Position numbers and translations under genes: made by a program. DNA of 64,000 nt from an uncultured Alphaproteobacteria bacterium (GTDB taxonomy: Bacteria; Pseudomonadota; Alphaproteobacteria; HIMB59; GCA-002718135), in the NCBI GenBank assembly GCA_902518895.1, contig CABYHL010000004.1, positions 1-64,000 on the forward strand, given 5' to 3'. This document shows positions 1 through 10,534 of this stretch, piece after piece. A model generated the notes under the pieces. That model was not told the DNA's origin and did no database searches. It saw nothing but the letters and a program-made list of their open reading frames with translations. Every line of letters starts with the position of its first letter. The stretch's first letter is position 1.

Positions 1-2335
1 TACATCCTATTGGGTTCATTAGATCAGATGATTCTAAGAAAGGACCTCTCTTTAATTTCTGCCTTGCGAGAAAAAAAATTTTTTCAAATACATCTATTCT
101 GAATACAAAATTTTTTATATTTATATATCCTATTGATTCCCAATAGCTATCAGGCATATTGATTTTCGATAAAAAAGACACTCTTCCATTTGATGGTAGT
201 GGCAAAAATTCATTTGTATCTTTTTGATAAAATGTTTTCCACAAAATTGCACAGTACTCTAAAGGTTTTTTCTTTAATAAATTAGGTATAAAAAAATATT
301 TAGCTCCTATTCTAATACCTAATTTTGAAAGTTGAAGTTTGCTCTCTTGCGAAATTTTCTTTAAAGTCTCTCTAAATTTATCAACTGGGTAATTTCCAAA
401 ATTTTCAAGACAATTAAAAGCGATCGCTCTAATCTCTGTATTTAAATCTTCATCTAAGTTTTTATTCAAAGGATAAAGTGTTTCATTTATTTCATCATCT
501 AACCATTTTTGAAGTTTAGCTGAAATCAGTAGTTTATTTTCTGTAGACAAATATTCTGAATTTAAAGCATCAGTGATTGGTTTGTATATAGATGGACCTT
601 TCTTTAATTTTCCAACAGGTTCATCTCCCCAATAAATAAGGGTATCATCCTTGATTTTAGATTTATTTACATCTCCAAAACTAATTGAATCTAAAGGTGC
701 ATTTAAAAAATTTTCAACTTTTTCGTTAATCATATTTCTTACTGATTTTTTTATATTACTAATCGAAAAAAGAGATTGTGAAAATATTTTTTTATCTTGA
801 ATGAGATCAAAACCTTTTATAATTCCGTATTTATCCTTATCTAAGAATATTTCATTGTTATTTTTTATAAGTATATCTTGGATATTTTGAATTTTTTGTT
901 GTCCTATAAAAAATTTAGAAGAGTAGTCTATAAATTTTTTTGTAAGACTATTATGTAATTGATCAGATAATTCATTTTCAATTTGCTGGGTTTTTTCTTT
1001 CCAATAACTAGTATTTTTAAGCCAATCATGATTATTTGAGATATATGTCCAAGTTCTTATTTGAGATATTTTGATAGAAAGCTCAGGTATACCTCCGCCA
1101 AAATTATTAAGTCTACTAATTTTCTGGTCAATCCATTTTTCAGGAATTTTGTAATTATTATTTATCAATATAAGATATATATCTTTTAGAAGTAATAAAT
1201 AATTATCATTGAATAATTTTTCAAAATCTGGAATTTGACAAACATCCCATAGTAATTTTAAATTAACATTTGATGTGAGTAATATTTTTATTTCTCTATC
1301 ATTTATCAAATTACGCAAGTTGACTTCATCCAAAGCATTTTTTTTATGTATAAAGTAATTGTGTATGGGATATTTTTTTAGTGAAGATAATAAATTTTCA
1401 ATAGAGCTAAAATCTAAATTGCTATTTCGCCAATAAATCTTTTGAATTTTTTCAAAGTTGTGAGTTTCAATTTGTTGTATTATTAATGGATCTAAGTTTC
1501 CAGCTTCTTTTGTATAACTAAAAGTACCATCTTGTTTATATCTACCAGCTCTTCCTGCGATTTGACCTAACTCACTTGGAGTAAGATTACGATTATATCT
1601 ACCATCAAATTTTTCTAAAGACGAAAAACTAACATGATTGATATTTAAATTTAAACCCATTCCGATTGCATCTGTAGCTACAAGATAATCAACATTTTTA
1701 TTTTCATATACTTCAACTTGAGCATTTCTTGTTCTTGGACTGAGTGAACCCAAAACAACTGCAGTTCCACCTTTATGAGTTCTAATATTTTCAGCAATTT
1801 CGTAAACTTTATTTATATTGAAAGCAATTATTGCAGACCTTGGTTCTAATTTAGAAAAATTTTGTTTTCTAAAAAATGTAAGTTTAGAGAAGCGAGATTT
1901 TTTTTCAATAGAAATATTTGGAAATATTTTTTTTAATATATTTTCTATATTCAATGATCCTAAAAAAATTGTTTGGTAATTACCCCTTAAATTAAGAATT
2001 CTGTCTGTAAAAATATAGCCTCTTTCATAATCTGCAGCTAGTTGGGCTTCATCAATGATTACACAATCTACTGAAATATTATTTGGCATTGATTCAACAG
2101 TACAAAAAAAATATTTAGCTTCTTTTGGTAAAATTTTTTCTTCACCAGTAATTAATGCTACATTATTTAATCCAACTCTTTTTACTGCTTTATCATAATT
2201 CTCTCTAGCTAGTAATCTTAGTGGAAAACCAAAAATTCCTGAAGAATAAGAAAATAATTTTTCAAATGCAGTGAAAGTTTTTCCGGTATTAGTAGGCCCA
2301 AGTATAGCTAATAAATTCTCATTATCATTAGACAT
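1..2335 (-). CDS. SUV3-like superfamily II RNA/DNA helicase, C-terminus cut by window edge
   Basis: Open minus-strand frame from ATG (cat 2333-2335) to the window edge; hand translation begins MSNDNENLLAILGPTNTGKTFTAFEKLF and contains DEAQ and QIAGRAGR helicase motifs. Absent from the ORF track because no stop lies in the window. Confidence 0.85.
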   Translation of the reverse strand, partial: MSNDNENLLAILGPTNTGKTFTAFEKLFSYSSGIFGFPLRLLARENYDKAVKRVGLNNVALITGEEKILPKEAKYFFCTVESMPNNISVDCVIIDEAQLAADYERGYIFTDRILNLRGNYQTIFLGSLNIENILKKIFPNISIEKKSRFSKLTFFRKQNFSKLEPRSAIIAFNINKVYEIAENIRTHKGGTAVVLGSLSPRTRNAQVEVYENKNVDYLVATDAIGMGLNLNINHVSFSSLEKFDGRYNRNLTPSELGQIAGRAGRYKQDGTFSYTKEAGNLDPLIIQQIETHNFEKIQKIYWRNSNLDFSSIENLLSSLKKYPIHNYFIHKKNALDEVNLRNLINDREIKILLTSNVNLKLLWDVCQIPDFEKLFNDNYLLLLKDIYLILINNNYKIPEKWIDQKISRLNNFGGGIPELSIKISQIRTWTYISNNHDWLKNTSYWKEKTQQIENELSDQLHNSLTKKFIDYSSKFFIGQQKIQNIQDILIKNNNEIFLDKDKYGIIKGFDLIQDKKIFSQSLFSISNIKKSVRNMINEKVENFLNAPLDSISFGDVNKSKIKDDTLIYWGDEPVGKLKKGPSIYKPITDALNSEYLSTENKLLISAKLQKWLDDEINETLYPLNKNLDEDLNTEIRAIAFNCLENFGNYPVDKFRETLKKISQESKLQLSKLGIRIGAKYFFIPNLLKKKPLEYCAILWKTFYQKDTNEFLPLPSNGRVSFLSKINMPDSYWESIGYINIKNFVFRIDVFEKIFFLARQKLKRGPFLESSDLMNPIGC

Positions 2336-2339
2336 GCAA

Positions 2340-4979
2340 TTAAGCAGCTTCTGATATTATTTCATTTAAAACGTAGTTTAAAATTCCACCAGCTTTATAG
2401 TACTCTAATTCTTTATTTGTATCTATTCTACACTTTAAATTTATAGACTTTCTTTCTGAAAAATTAATTTCACAATTAAGAATTATTCCTGGTTTCAATT
2501 CAGCTAAACCAGATATGGTTATGGTTTCTTCACCATTAATACTTAGGTTTTCTTTGTTATCTTTTTGAGTAAATTCTAGTGGTAAAACTCCCATTCCAAT
2601 TAAATTAGATCTATGAATTCTTTCAAAGCTCTCAGCAATTACTGCTCTAACACCTAAAAGTCTTGTGCCTTTAGCTGCCCAATCCCTAGATGAGCCAGTA
2701 CCATACTCTTTTCCTGCTATTATTACTGTGTCAATATTACTTTTTATATACTCTTGAGCTGCATCATAAATTGACATTTCTTTATTTGAGAGAAAAGATT
2801 TAGTATACCCTCCCTCAACATTATCTAAAATTAAATTCTTTATTCTTATGTTGGCAAATGTGCCTCTCATCATAATTTCATGATTACCACGTCTTGATCC
2901 ATAAGAATTAAAATTTTTAGAATTGATTTGTCTATTAGTTAAATAAAGTCCAGCAGGGCTATCTTCTTTAATACTTCCTGCAGGTGATATGTGATCAGTT
3001 GTTACACTATCACCTAGTAATGCTAATATTCTTGCGTCTTTTATATCTTTTAGTTCAAATTTATTTTTTGTATCAAAAAAAGGTGGATGTTTTATATAAG
3101 TACTAGTATCGTTCCAATTATAAGTTGTGTTTTTAGAATTATTAATTGATTTCCAGTTATCATCACCTTTGTAAATTTCTTTATATCTTTCTTTAAACAT
3201 TTCCGGAGTTAAACATAAACTGAGTGTTTGATTAATTTCTTTATTTGATGGCCATAAGTCTTTCAAAAATATTTGTTTACCAGATTTAGAATTGCCAATG
3301 GAGTCGGTTGCAAGGTTAATATTAATATTTCCTGCAATAGCATATGCTACAACAAGAGGTGGAGATGCAAGAAAATTAGCTTTTACTTCTTGATGTACTC
3401 TTCCTTCAAAGTTTCTATTTCCAGATAATACAGAACAAACAGTTAAATTATTTTTTTTAACTTCATTAGATATCCATTCATCTAGAGGGCCGGAATTACC
3501 GATACAAGTAGTGCATCCATAGCCTACAGTATTGAAACCAAGTTTATTAAGGTATTCTGTTAATCCGGCCTTTTCAAGATAATCGCTAACAACCTTACTT
3601 CCTGGCGCTAAACTTGTCTTGACCCAAGGCTTAACCTCTAAGCCTAAATCAATTGCCTTTTTAGCAACTAATCCAGCTGCAATCATTACATTTGGATTAG
3701 ATGTGTTTGTGCAACTAGTAATTGCAGCAATTACAACATCACCTGTATTTAATTTATTATTAATAGTTTGATTATTGTCTATCTTACTAAATTCAGTTGG
3801 CACATCTTTTAAGAGGATTTTATCTTGAGGTCTTTTTGGACCAGCGAGAGTAGGTTCTACAGTATCTAAGTCTAATAATATTTTATCAGAATAATCAGGA
3901 GCATAATTTTCATCTGCCCATAGGTTTTGTTTTTTTGAGTATTCTCTAACAATGTTCAGATGCTCATTTTCTTTACCAGTTAGTTTAAGGTAGTTTATAG
4001 TTTCTTCATCTGTTGGAAAAAATCCACAAGTTGCCCCATATTCAGGAGCCATATTTGAAATTGTTGCTCTATCGGCTAACGATAAATTCTTTAAACCACT
4101 TCCATAGAATTCTACAAATTTACCAACAACACCTCTATCTCTAAGAATTTTAGTAATAGATAGAACTAAATCAGTTGCCGTAATTCCTTCCTTCAATGAT
4201 CCTTTAATTTCAAAACCGATAACATCGGGAATATTCATAGAAATTGCTTGACCTAGCATTGCAGCTTCAGCTTCTATTCCCCCAACTCCCCATCCTAAAA
4301 CAGAGAGTGAGTTGACCATCGTTGTATGACTATCTGTTCCTACAACTGAATCTGGGAATAAATAGTTTTGATTGTCTATTTCCTTCAACCATATGGTCTT
4401 AGCTATGTTTTCTAGGTTTACTTGATGACAGATTCCTGCGCCTGGAGGCACGAGATAAAAGTTATCAAATGAACTTTGGCCCCATTTTAGAAATTCATAT
4501 CTTTCTTTATTTCTATCAAATTCTTTTCTAACATTTTCTTTTAAAGCATTATTATCTTTATAATTATCTACCATAACAGAATGATCTATAATGAGATCTA
4601 CCCTAGATAAGGGATTTATTTTTTTTGGCTCAATTCCTTTTGATTTCAAAGCATTTCGCATTGCAGCAAGGTCTGCAACAGCTGGCACACCTGTAAAGTC
4701 TTGCATTAGAACTCGTGTTGGAAAAAAGGCTATTTCAATTTTTTCATCTTTGTTATTATTTTTTTTTAAAGAATGGAAAACTTTTGAAATCATATCTTTA
4801 GTAATGTTTTCTCCATCTTCATTTCTAAGAAGATTTTCAATAATTATTTTTATAGAAATTGGTGTTTTGCTTAGATCAATATTAAAATATTCAGCTGCTT
4901 TATTTAAATCAAAATATTTAAATTTTTCATCATTTATTTCAATTATGCGCTTAGAATTAAAAGAATTTATATTTTTCAT
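2340..4979 (-). CDS. acnA: Aconitate hydratase A
   Basis: 879 aa; GTDSHTTMVN, SCTNTSNPNVMIAAGLVAKKA, YGCTTCIGNSGP and GKEYGTGSSRDWAAKG motifs. Confidence 0.97.
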   Translation of the reverse strand: MKNINSFNSKRIIEINDEKFKYFDLNKAAEYFNIDLSKTPISIKIIIENLLRNEDGENITKDMISKVFHSLKKNNNKDEKIEIAFFPTRVLMQDFTGVPAVADLAAMRNALKSKGIEPKKINPLSRVDLIIDHSVMVDNYKDNNALKENVRKEFDRNKERYEFLKWGQSSFDNFYLVPPGAGICHQVNLENIAKTIWLKEIDNQNYLFPDSVVGTDSHTTMVNSLSVLGWGVGGIEAEAAMLGQAISMNIPDVIGFEIKGSLKEGITATDLVLSITKILRDRGVVGKFVEFYGSGLKNLSLADRATISNMAPEYGATCGFFPTDEETINYLKLTGKENEHLNIVREYSKKQNLWADENYAPDYSDKILLDLDTVEPTLAGPKRPQDKILLKDVPTEFSKIDNNQTINNKLNTGDVVIAAITSCTNTSNPNVMIAAGLVAKKAIDLGLEVKPWVKTSLAPGSKVVSDYLEKAGLTEYLNKLGFNTVGYGCTTCIGNSGPLDEWISNEVKKNNLTVCSVLSGNRNFEGRVHQEVKANFLASPPLVVAYAIAGNININLATDSIGNSKSGKQIFLKDLWPSNKEINQTLSLCLTPEMFKERYKEIYKGDDNWKSINNSKNTTYNWNDTSTYIKHPPFFDTKNKFELKDIKDARILALLGDSVTTDHISPAGSIKEDSPAGLYLTNRQINSKNFNSYGSRRGNHEIMMRGTFANIRIKNLILDNVEGGYTKSFLSNKEMSIYDAAQEYIKSNIDTVIIAGKEYGTGSSRDWAAKGTRLLGVRAVIAESFERIHRSNLIGMGVLPLEFTQKDNKENLSINGEETITISGLAELKPGIILNCEINFSERKSINLKCRIDTNKELEYYKAGGILNYVLNEIISEAA

Positions 4980-5263
4980 GATAAAATTGATTAATAATTA
5001 TAATAATTAAATAGTATGAACGTAAATTTTTGTATAGCAAAATGTTTATTTCTGCCAAAAATATAAAGTTTTGTTAAAATTGTTTTAATATTAATTTTTT
5101 TAAATTAATAAATAAAATTCAGTATCAGATTAATTTTAAAATATTGCTATATTGTTGACTTTAACCGTAAGTTTTGGGAATAAATACTCAGCCTTTTATA
5201 ATTATCACTATGTTGATAATGGAGGGAGGTTCCTCCGGGGTAACAAAATACAAGGAGTATTTT

Positions 5264-5440
5264 ATGGCCAAGAAGAAAAAGAAAGCTGCTCCTAAAAAGA
5301 AAAAGAAAGCAGCTCCTAAGAAAAAGAAAAAAGCAGCTCCTAAAAAGAAGAAGAAAAAAGCTGCTCCTAAGAAAAAGAAAAAAGCAGCTCCTAAAAAGAA
5401 GAAGAAAAAAGCTGCTAAAAAGAAGAAAAAGAGAAGATAG
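5264..5440 (+). CDS. Small lysine/alanine-rich repeat protein (histone H1-like tail type)
   Basis: MAKKKKKAAPKKKKKAAP... repeat; AAGGAG SD at 5252-5257; the upstream part of the track ORF (5174-5263) is likely leader. Confidence 0.8.
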   Translation: MAKKKKKAAPKKKKKAAPKKKKKAAPKKKKKKAAPKKKKKAAPKKKKKKAAKKKKKRR

Positions 5441-5507
5441 TAATACTTCAATTTTTCAAGAAAACTTTAATTTAAAGTTTTCTTTTTCTTATCTTTTTCA
5501 AAAAGAT

Positions 5508-5534
5508 AAAACGGGGCTTAGCCCCGTTTTTTTT
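5508..5534 (+). terminator. Rho-independent terminator
   Basis: AAAACGGGGCTTAGCCCCGTTTTTTTT: GC stem plus T-run. Confidence 0.9.
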
Positions 5535-5569
5535 ATTGTTTTAAATTAAAAAGTGATTAGACCAAAATA

Positions 5570-6175
5570 ATGCTAATTGTTAAGGACTTATCTGTAGAAA
5601 GAATAGATAAAAAAATATTTGAAAATATTAATTTATCACTTACTCCAGGTAATATTACCATCTTAAGAGGTAAAAATGGTTCCGGCAAAACTACGTTATT
5701 AAAAGCAATTCTAAATCTAATAGAACCATCATTTGGATCAATATTTTGGAAAGGGAAATTATTGAAAAACAATTTTTATGATTTCTATAATCATACTACA
5801 TACATAGCTGATACAACATCAAGCTTAAGAAAGTTAACTATCAAAGATAATGTTAATATTTGGAAAAAATTTTTTATATCCAATATTGGTGATGCTCAAA
5901 TTGAAACGGCGTTAAAAACATTAAAATTAGATAATTATTTGAATAAAAAAGTTGCAACATTATCTTTTGGTGAAACTAAAAAATTAGAATTTTTAAGATT
6001 AATAATAGAAAACAAAAAAGTTTGGATTTTAGATGAACCTTTTTCTAATTTAGATGAAGATTCAATTGAACTAATGAAACAAACTTTTGAAGATCATTCC
6101 TCTAAAGAAGGATCTATAATTTTTAGCTCACATCAAAATCCAGGTATTTATGTAACAGAAGAAATAGAGCTATAA
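5570..6175 (+). CDS. ccmA: Heme exporter ATP-binding protein CcmA
   Basis: Walker A GKNGSGKTTLLKAI, LSFGETKK signature, WILDEPFSNLD; first gene of ccm operon. Confidence 0.93.
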   Translation: MLIVKDLSVERIDKKIFENINLSLTPGNITILRGKNGSGKTTLLKAILNLIEPSFGSIFWKGKLLKNNFYDFYNHTTYIADTTSSLRKLTIKDNVNIWKKFFISNIGDAQIETALKTLKLDNYLNKKVATLSFGETKKLEFLRLIIENKKVWILDEPFSNLDEDSIELMKQTFEDHSSKEGSIIFSSHQNPGIYVTEEIEL

Positions 6176-6179
6176 AATA

Positions 6180-6851
6180 ATGAATTTTTTAAATAAAATA
6201 ATTTTCTTTTATTACAGAGAATACAAATTAAATATGAGTGGTGCTCAAGATATTTTAACAAATATCATTTTCTTTTTTATATCAATATTTATTTTTATTT
6301 TCTCTATTGGACCAGATAAACAAACAATTTCTATAATAGGAGTTGGTATATTGTGGACATTATTATTACTAAGCTCAACTTTATCTTTAAGGAAATTTTA
6401 TCAAGATGACTTTGAGAATGGAAATTTAATTATAATGCATTTAAATGGTTTTAGTTTTGGTTTTATTGCTATTTTAAAAACTTTTTCACATTTTATTTTT
6501 GTACAGATTCCCTTTTTATTATCGATACCGATTGCATGTATCTTACTAAATATTGCGAACGATAAACTCTTCTACTTATTTGCTAGTTTTAGCATTGGAT
6601 CACTTATTCTGTCCTGTTTAGGTTCAATTTCATCTTCAATGAACTTAATGAATCAACGAAACTTTCTACTGGGCAGTGTCATGGTTATGATATTTAGTGT
6701 TCCAATAATTATTTTTTCAGTAGGTATTATTAATATGGAAGAAAGCTTTAATTCTCTTATAAACATATTATTTGGAATATTATTAATAGTTTTTGCTATA
6801 AATCCCTGGGCAAGTGGGTTGTGTCTTAAACTTTCATTAGAAAATAATTAA
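6180..6851 (+). CDS. ccmB: Heme exporter protein CcmB
   Basis: Polytopic membrane protein between ccmA and ccmC. Confidence 0.88.
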   Translation: MNFLNKIIFFYYREYKLNMSGAQDILTNIIFFFISIFIFIFSIGPDKQTISIIGVGILWTLLLLSSTLSLRKFYQDDFENGNLIIMHLNGFSFGFIAILKTFSHFIFVQIPFLLSIPIACILLNIANDKLFYLFASFSIGSLILSCLGSISSSMNLMNQRNFLLGSVMVMIFSVPIIIFSVGIINMEESFNSLINILFGILLIVFAINPWASGLCLKLSLENN

Positions 6852-6852
6852 T

Positions 6853-7551
6853 ATGAAGTTCTTAGTTAATCCTAGTAAATTTAATGAGATAGCTGATTAT
6901 ATATTTAAACCAATACTAATCTTATCCATCGTATTGTTTTCTTTAGGATTATTGTTTGCTTTTTATCTATCGCCAGATGATTATCAGCAAGGTTCAACTG
7001 TAAGAATAATGTATGTACATGTTCCGAGTGCGTGGTTAGCTTTACTAACTTATGCAATAATGACCCTTTATAGTATTATGGCACTTGCTTTTAGAATACC
7101 CTTTGGTTTTATTTTTAATACAGCAGTGGCACCAATAGGTGCAATTTTTACTTTGATATGTATAATTAGTGGATCTTTATGGGGAAAGCCAATGTGGGGT
7201 ACCTGGTGGGTGTGGGATGCACGGTTAACTTCTGTTGCAATACTTTTTGTTATTTATCTAATTATTATTTTTATGAATTTATCTTTTGAAAATAGGATTG
7301 TAAGAGAAAAGGTTGTTGCTATATTTGTTCTTGTTGGATCAGTAAACCTACCAATAGTTAAATTTTCTGTGGATTGGTGGAACACACTACATCAACCAGC
7401 AACAATAAGCAAATTGTCAAAACCCAGTATTGATCCTTCAATGATGACGCCTTTAATTATCATGACATTTGCATTTATAATGATTGGAATAGCAATAGCC
7501 ATTTTAAGAATAAAAACAGAGATAATTTCAAGAAAATCTTATTTAAGTTAA
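6853..7551 (+). CDS. ccmC: Heme exporter protein CcmC
   Basis: WWVWDARLT tryptophan-rich motif, HVPSAWLAL, VKFSVDWWNTLHQPA. Confidence 0.95.
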   Translation: MKFLVNPSKFNEIADYIFKPILILSIVLFSLGLLFAFYLSPDDYQQGSTVRIMYVHVPSAWLALLTYAIMTLYSIMALAFRIPFGFIFNTAVAPIGAIFTLICIISGSLWGKPMWGTWWVWDARLTSVAILFVIYLIIIFMNLSFENRIVREKVVAIFVLVGSVNLPIVKFSVDWWNTLHQPATISKLSKPSIDPSMMTPLIIMTFAFIMIGIAIAILRIKTEIISRKSYLS

Positions 7552-7612
7552 TTTGTGACTTTTAGTCCATTGGATTAAGTATCATTCCTGAATAATTTTG
7601 TTATTAGACAAT

Positions 7613-7717
7613 ATGTATTTTTGGTATATTTTTGGATCTTATATCTCTGCTTTCCTTTTAATTTTTTTGTTATTATTTTTTAGTTACTTAAAACTTAGAA
7701 GAATGAGAAATAAATGA
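7613..7717 (+). CDS. ccmD: Heme exporter protein CcmD (34 aa), not in ORF track
   Basis: ATG at 7613: MYFWYIFGSYISAFLLIFLLLFFSYLKLRRMRNK*; one TM helix plus basic tail; between ccmC and ccmE, overlapping the ccmE start. Confidence 0.8.
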   Translation: MYFWYIFGSYISAFLLIFLLLFFSYLKLRRMRNK

Positions 7718-8154
7718 GTCTACGATTTCAAAGATTGCTATTTATATTGCTTACTTTGGTAATTATACTGAGTGCAGTCCTACTTATTTTATATAATACA
7801 AGAGAAAATGTATCATATTTTTATACACCATCTGAAATTGATAAATCAGAAATCATAATAAATAAAATAATAAGAATAGGGGGTTTTGTAGAAAATGATA
7901 GCTTTAATAAAATTTCTTCAAGTTCATTTAAATTTAAAATTACTGATGAAAAAGCATCTATACTCGTTACTTTCAAAGGCATTCTTCCTGATTTATTTAG
8001 AGAAGGGCAGGGTGCAGTAATAGAGGGTGCTTTTGTTGATAAAAATATTTTTAATGCAACCAATGTTTTTGCGAAACATGATGAAAATTATATGCCAGCA
8101 TCAATAAAAGAAGATCTGAAAGATACGGGTTATTGGAATAAAAAATATAAATGA
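7714..8154 (+). CDS. ccmE: Cytochrome c maturation heme chaperone CcmE
   Basis: N-terminal TM, OB-fold-like sequence, C-terminal AKHDENYMP heme-binding motif. Confidence 0.95.
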   Translation: MSLRFQRLLFILLTLVIILSAVLLILYNTRENVSYFYTPSEIDKSEIIINKIIRIGGFVENDSFNKISSSSFKFKITDEKASILVTFKGILPDLFREGQGAVIEGAFVDKNIFNATNVFAKHDENYMPASIKEDLKDTGYWNKKYK

Positions 8155-10013
8155 GTTCATTAGTTGGTTTTTTAAGCTTAGTTTTTGCGATAGGTATAAA
8201 TTTTTACTTATTTTTATCTAGATACATATTTAAATTTCAAAAACAGAAATTTAATTTATTCATCCGCTTTTCATCCTTATTAACCTTGTTATCTTTTTTT
8301 TCATTAATGTATGCCTATGTGGTATCTGATTTCTCAAATTATAATGTCTTCCAAAACTCTCACTCAAATAAACCACTAATATATAAAATTTCAGGTACTT
8401 GGGGGAATCATGAAGGTTCGATGCTTTTGTGGCTAAGTATATTATCTATCTTTAGCTTCTTTTTTTCTTTTACTAAAAATATAGAAGATGACTTTCAAAA
8501 ATTAACTTTAATTATTCAAGCTTTTCTTCATATTCTGTTTGGTCTATTTATAGTTTTTACCTCTAATCCTTTTCTCGTTAATTCAATATTAGTAAACGAG
8601 GGTTTAGGTTTAAATCCTATTTTACAAGATCCTGGGTTGGCTGTTCATCCTCCAATTTTATATGCAGGTTATGTGGGTTATTCTATAGTTTTCAGTATTG
8701 CAATAGCTGGTTTATTTCAAAATACAGATGATGAATGGCTATATGTTGCTAAAAAATGGTCATTAATTAGTTGGACTTTTTTAACTGGTGGAATAGCTCT
8801 AGGTTCATATTGGGCATATTATGAATTAGGATGGGGTGGTTGGTGGTTTTGGGATCCAGTTGAAAATATTTCACTAATGCCTTGGATTGCTGGACTTGCA
8901 TTAGTTCATTCACTCATGATGGTAAGAGGTGAGCAAGCTATTAAAAAATGGATAGTTTTTTTATCAATTCTTTGCTTTTCATTAAGTGTTTTTGGAACAT
9001 TTTTGGTAAGATCTGGAATCTTAACAAGCGTACATTCATTTGCAGCAGATGCATCCAGAGGCATATTTATATTACTAATTTTTTTTATTGTAACTGGATT
9101 TGGTTTTTTAGTTTTTTTGTTAAAAGAACCAAAAAAATCAAATACTTTAAACTTGTTATTTATCAATAAGGTTTCAGCACTTGTAATAAATAATATTTTA
9201 ATGATTATAGCTACCTTAACTATTCTTTTAGGAACTATATACCCAATTATAATTGAAGTTTTGCATAATAAGAGAATATCAGTAGGAGGTCCTTATTTTA
9301 ATGCAACAGTAATTCCTATAATGATCCCTGGTTTTTTATTAATGAGTATTGCACCAATTTTATCCTGGCAAACAAATAAGATAAATAATTCAAAAAAATA
9401 TGTTCTAGCTTTTATTATCTTAAGTGTTTTAGTTCTAATTCAATCATATTTTTTGGATTTTAATACATGGGGTTTTGTTGGGTTACTTTTAGGTTTTTGG
9501 ATAATATTGGCTTCAATTATTGCTATATTTTCTTCGTATAAAATTAAAATTAACATTAAGTTTTTTAAAATAATTAATCCTCATGTAGCGCATATTGGTG
9601 TTGGTATTGCTATAGTTGGTATCACTTGTTCTAGTGTTTTTCAAAATGAGCTAGATTTTAACCTTAGTGAGGGAGATAAGTTTAATATAAATGGGAAGAC
9701 AGTTTTGTTTGAAAAAATAGAAACAACTAATCAAATTAATTTTCAATCTTTAAGAGGAAAATTCTTGTTTGATATTGAAAAAAATCAATCAAAAAAAATA
9801 GAGGCTGGAAAAAATTATTATCCAGTGTCAAAGATGATTACATCTGAAGCTGGTATTTTACATGAGTGGAATAAGGATATATATTTTATCCTTGGTGATC
9901 AAAAAAATAATGAGTGGTTTGTAAAAGTTTTAATAAATCCATTTGTTAGCTTTATATGGCTTGGAGTGGTAATAATGATTTATTCTGGTTTAATAGCAGT
10001 TACAAGAAGATGA
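8151..10013 (+). CDS. ccmF: Cytochrome c heme lyase CcmF
   Basis: GTWGNHEGSMLLWL, LQDPGLAVHPPILYAGYVG, GWGGWWFWDPVENISLMPW. Confidence 0.97.
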   Translation: MSSLVGFLSLVFAIGINFYLFLSRYIFKFQKQKFNLFIRFSSLLTLLSFFSLMYAYVVSDFSNYNVFQNSHSNKPLIYKISGTWGNHEGSMLLWLSILSIFSFFFSFTKNIEDDFQKLTLIIQAFLHILFGLFIVFTSNPFLVNSILVNEGLGLNPILQDPGLAVHPPILYAGYVGYSIVFSIAIAGLFQNTDDEWLYVAKKWSLISWTFLTGGIALGSYWAYYELGWGGWWFWDPVENISLMPWIAGLALVHSLMMVRGEQAIKKWIVFLSILCFSLSVFGTFLVRSGILTSVHSFAADASRGIFILLIFFIVTGFGFLVFLLKEPKKSNTLNLLFINKVSALVINNILMIIATLTILLGTIYPIIIEVLHNKRISVGGPYFNATVIPIMIPGFLLMSIAPILSWQTNKINNSKKYVLAFIILSVLVLIQSYFLDFNTWGFVGLLLGFWIILASIIAIFSSYKIKINIKFFKIINPHVAHIGVGIAIVGITCSSVFQNELDFNLSEGDKFNINGKTVLFEKIETTNQINFQSLRGKFLFDIEKNQSKKIEAGKNYYPVSKMITSEAGILHEWNKDIYFILGDQKNNEWFVKVLINPFVSFIWLGVVIMIYSGLIAVTRR

Positions 10014-10534
10014 ATAGAATAATAATTTTAACACCTTTAATCATACTTTTAATAATATGTTTTTTTTCACTTACTTATTTATTAAGTGGTAAAGATCCTA
10101 ATAAGCCACCTAGTGCCCTCTTAAATAAAAATGTTCCTAGTTTTGAAAGTACTTCTTTGTACGATACAAAGGAAACAATTAGAACAACAGACATAAAAAA
10201 TAGAAAGACCTTAATTAATTTTTTTGCTTCTTGGTGTAGTCCTTGTAAAATAGAGCATCCACTTTTTTTTGAAATAGGTAAAAAATATCCTGAACTATAT
10301 TTGTTGGGATTTAATCATAAAGATCCAACTTCAGACGCAAAAAAATATTTAGAAGATGATGGAAATCCATATGATTTTGTTGGTGTAGATGCTGATGGAC
10401 TAATTGCTTTAGAGTTTGGTGTTTTTGGACTACCAGAAACATACTTAATTAATGAAGAAGGTAAGATTATATTTAAATTTATGGGCCCAATAACGAAAGA
10501 TGTATTAAAAAATGAAATCGAACCACTTCTTTAG
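10010..10534 (+). CDS. ccmG: Thiol:disulfide interchange protein CcmG/DsbE
   Basis: NFFASWCSPCKIEHP thioredoxin motif; in-frame ATG overlapping ccmF stop is preferred over the track start 9956. Confidence 0.9.
   Translation: MNRIIILTPLIILLIICFFSLTYLLSGKDPNKPPSALLNKNVPSFESTSLYDTKETIRTTDIKNRKTLINFFASWCSPCKIEHPLFFEIGKKYPELYLLGFNHKDPTSDAKKYLEDDGNPYDFVGVDADGLIALEFGVFGLPETYLINEEGKIIFKFMGPITKDVLKNEIEPLL

Noticed and set aside
4591-5010. 139-aa plus-strand ORF
   Set aside because: Entirely antisense to the strong acnA coding sequence; no independent coding signal.
5188-5451. 87-aa minus-strand FFFFLGAA repeat ORF
   Set aside because: Mirror translation of the lysine-rich repeat gene; no SD and no plausible product.
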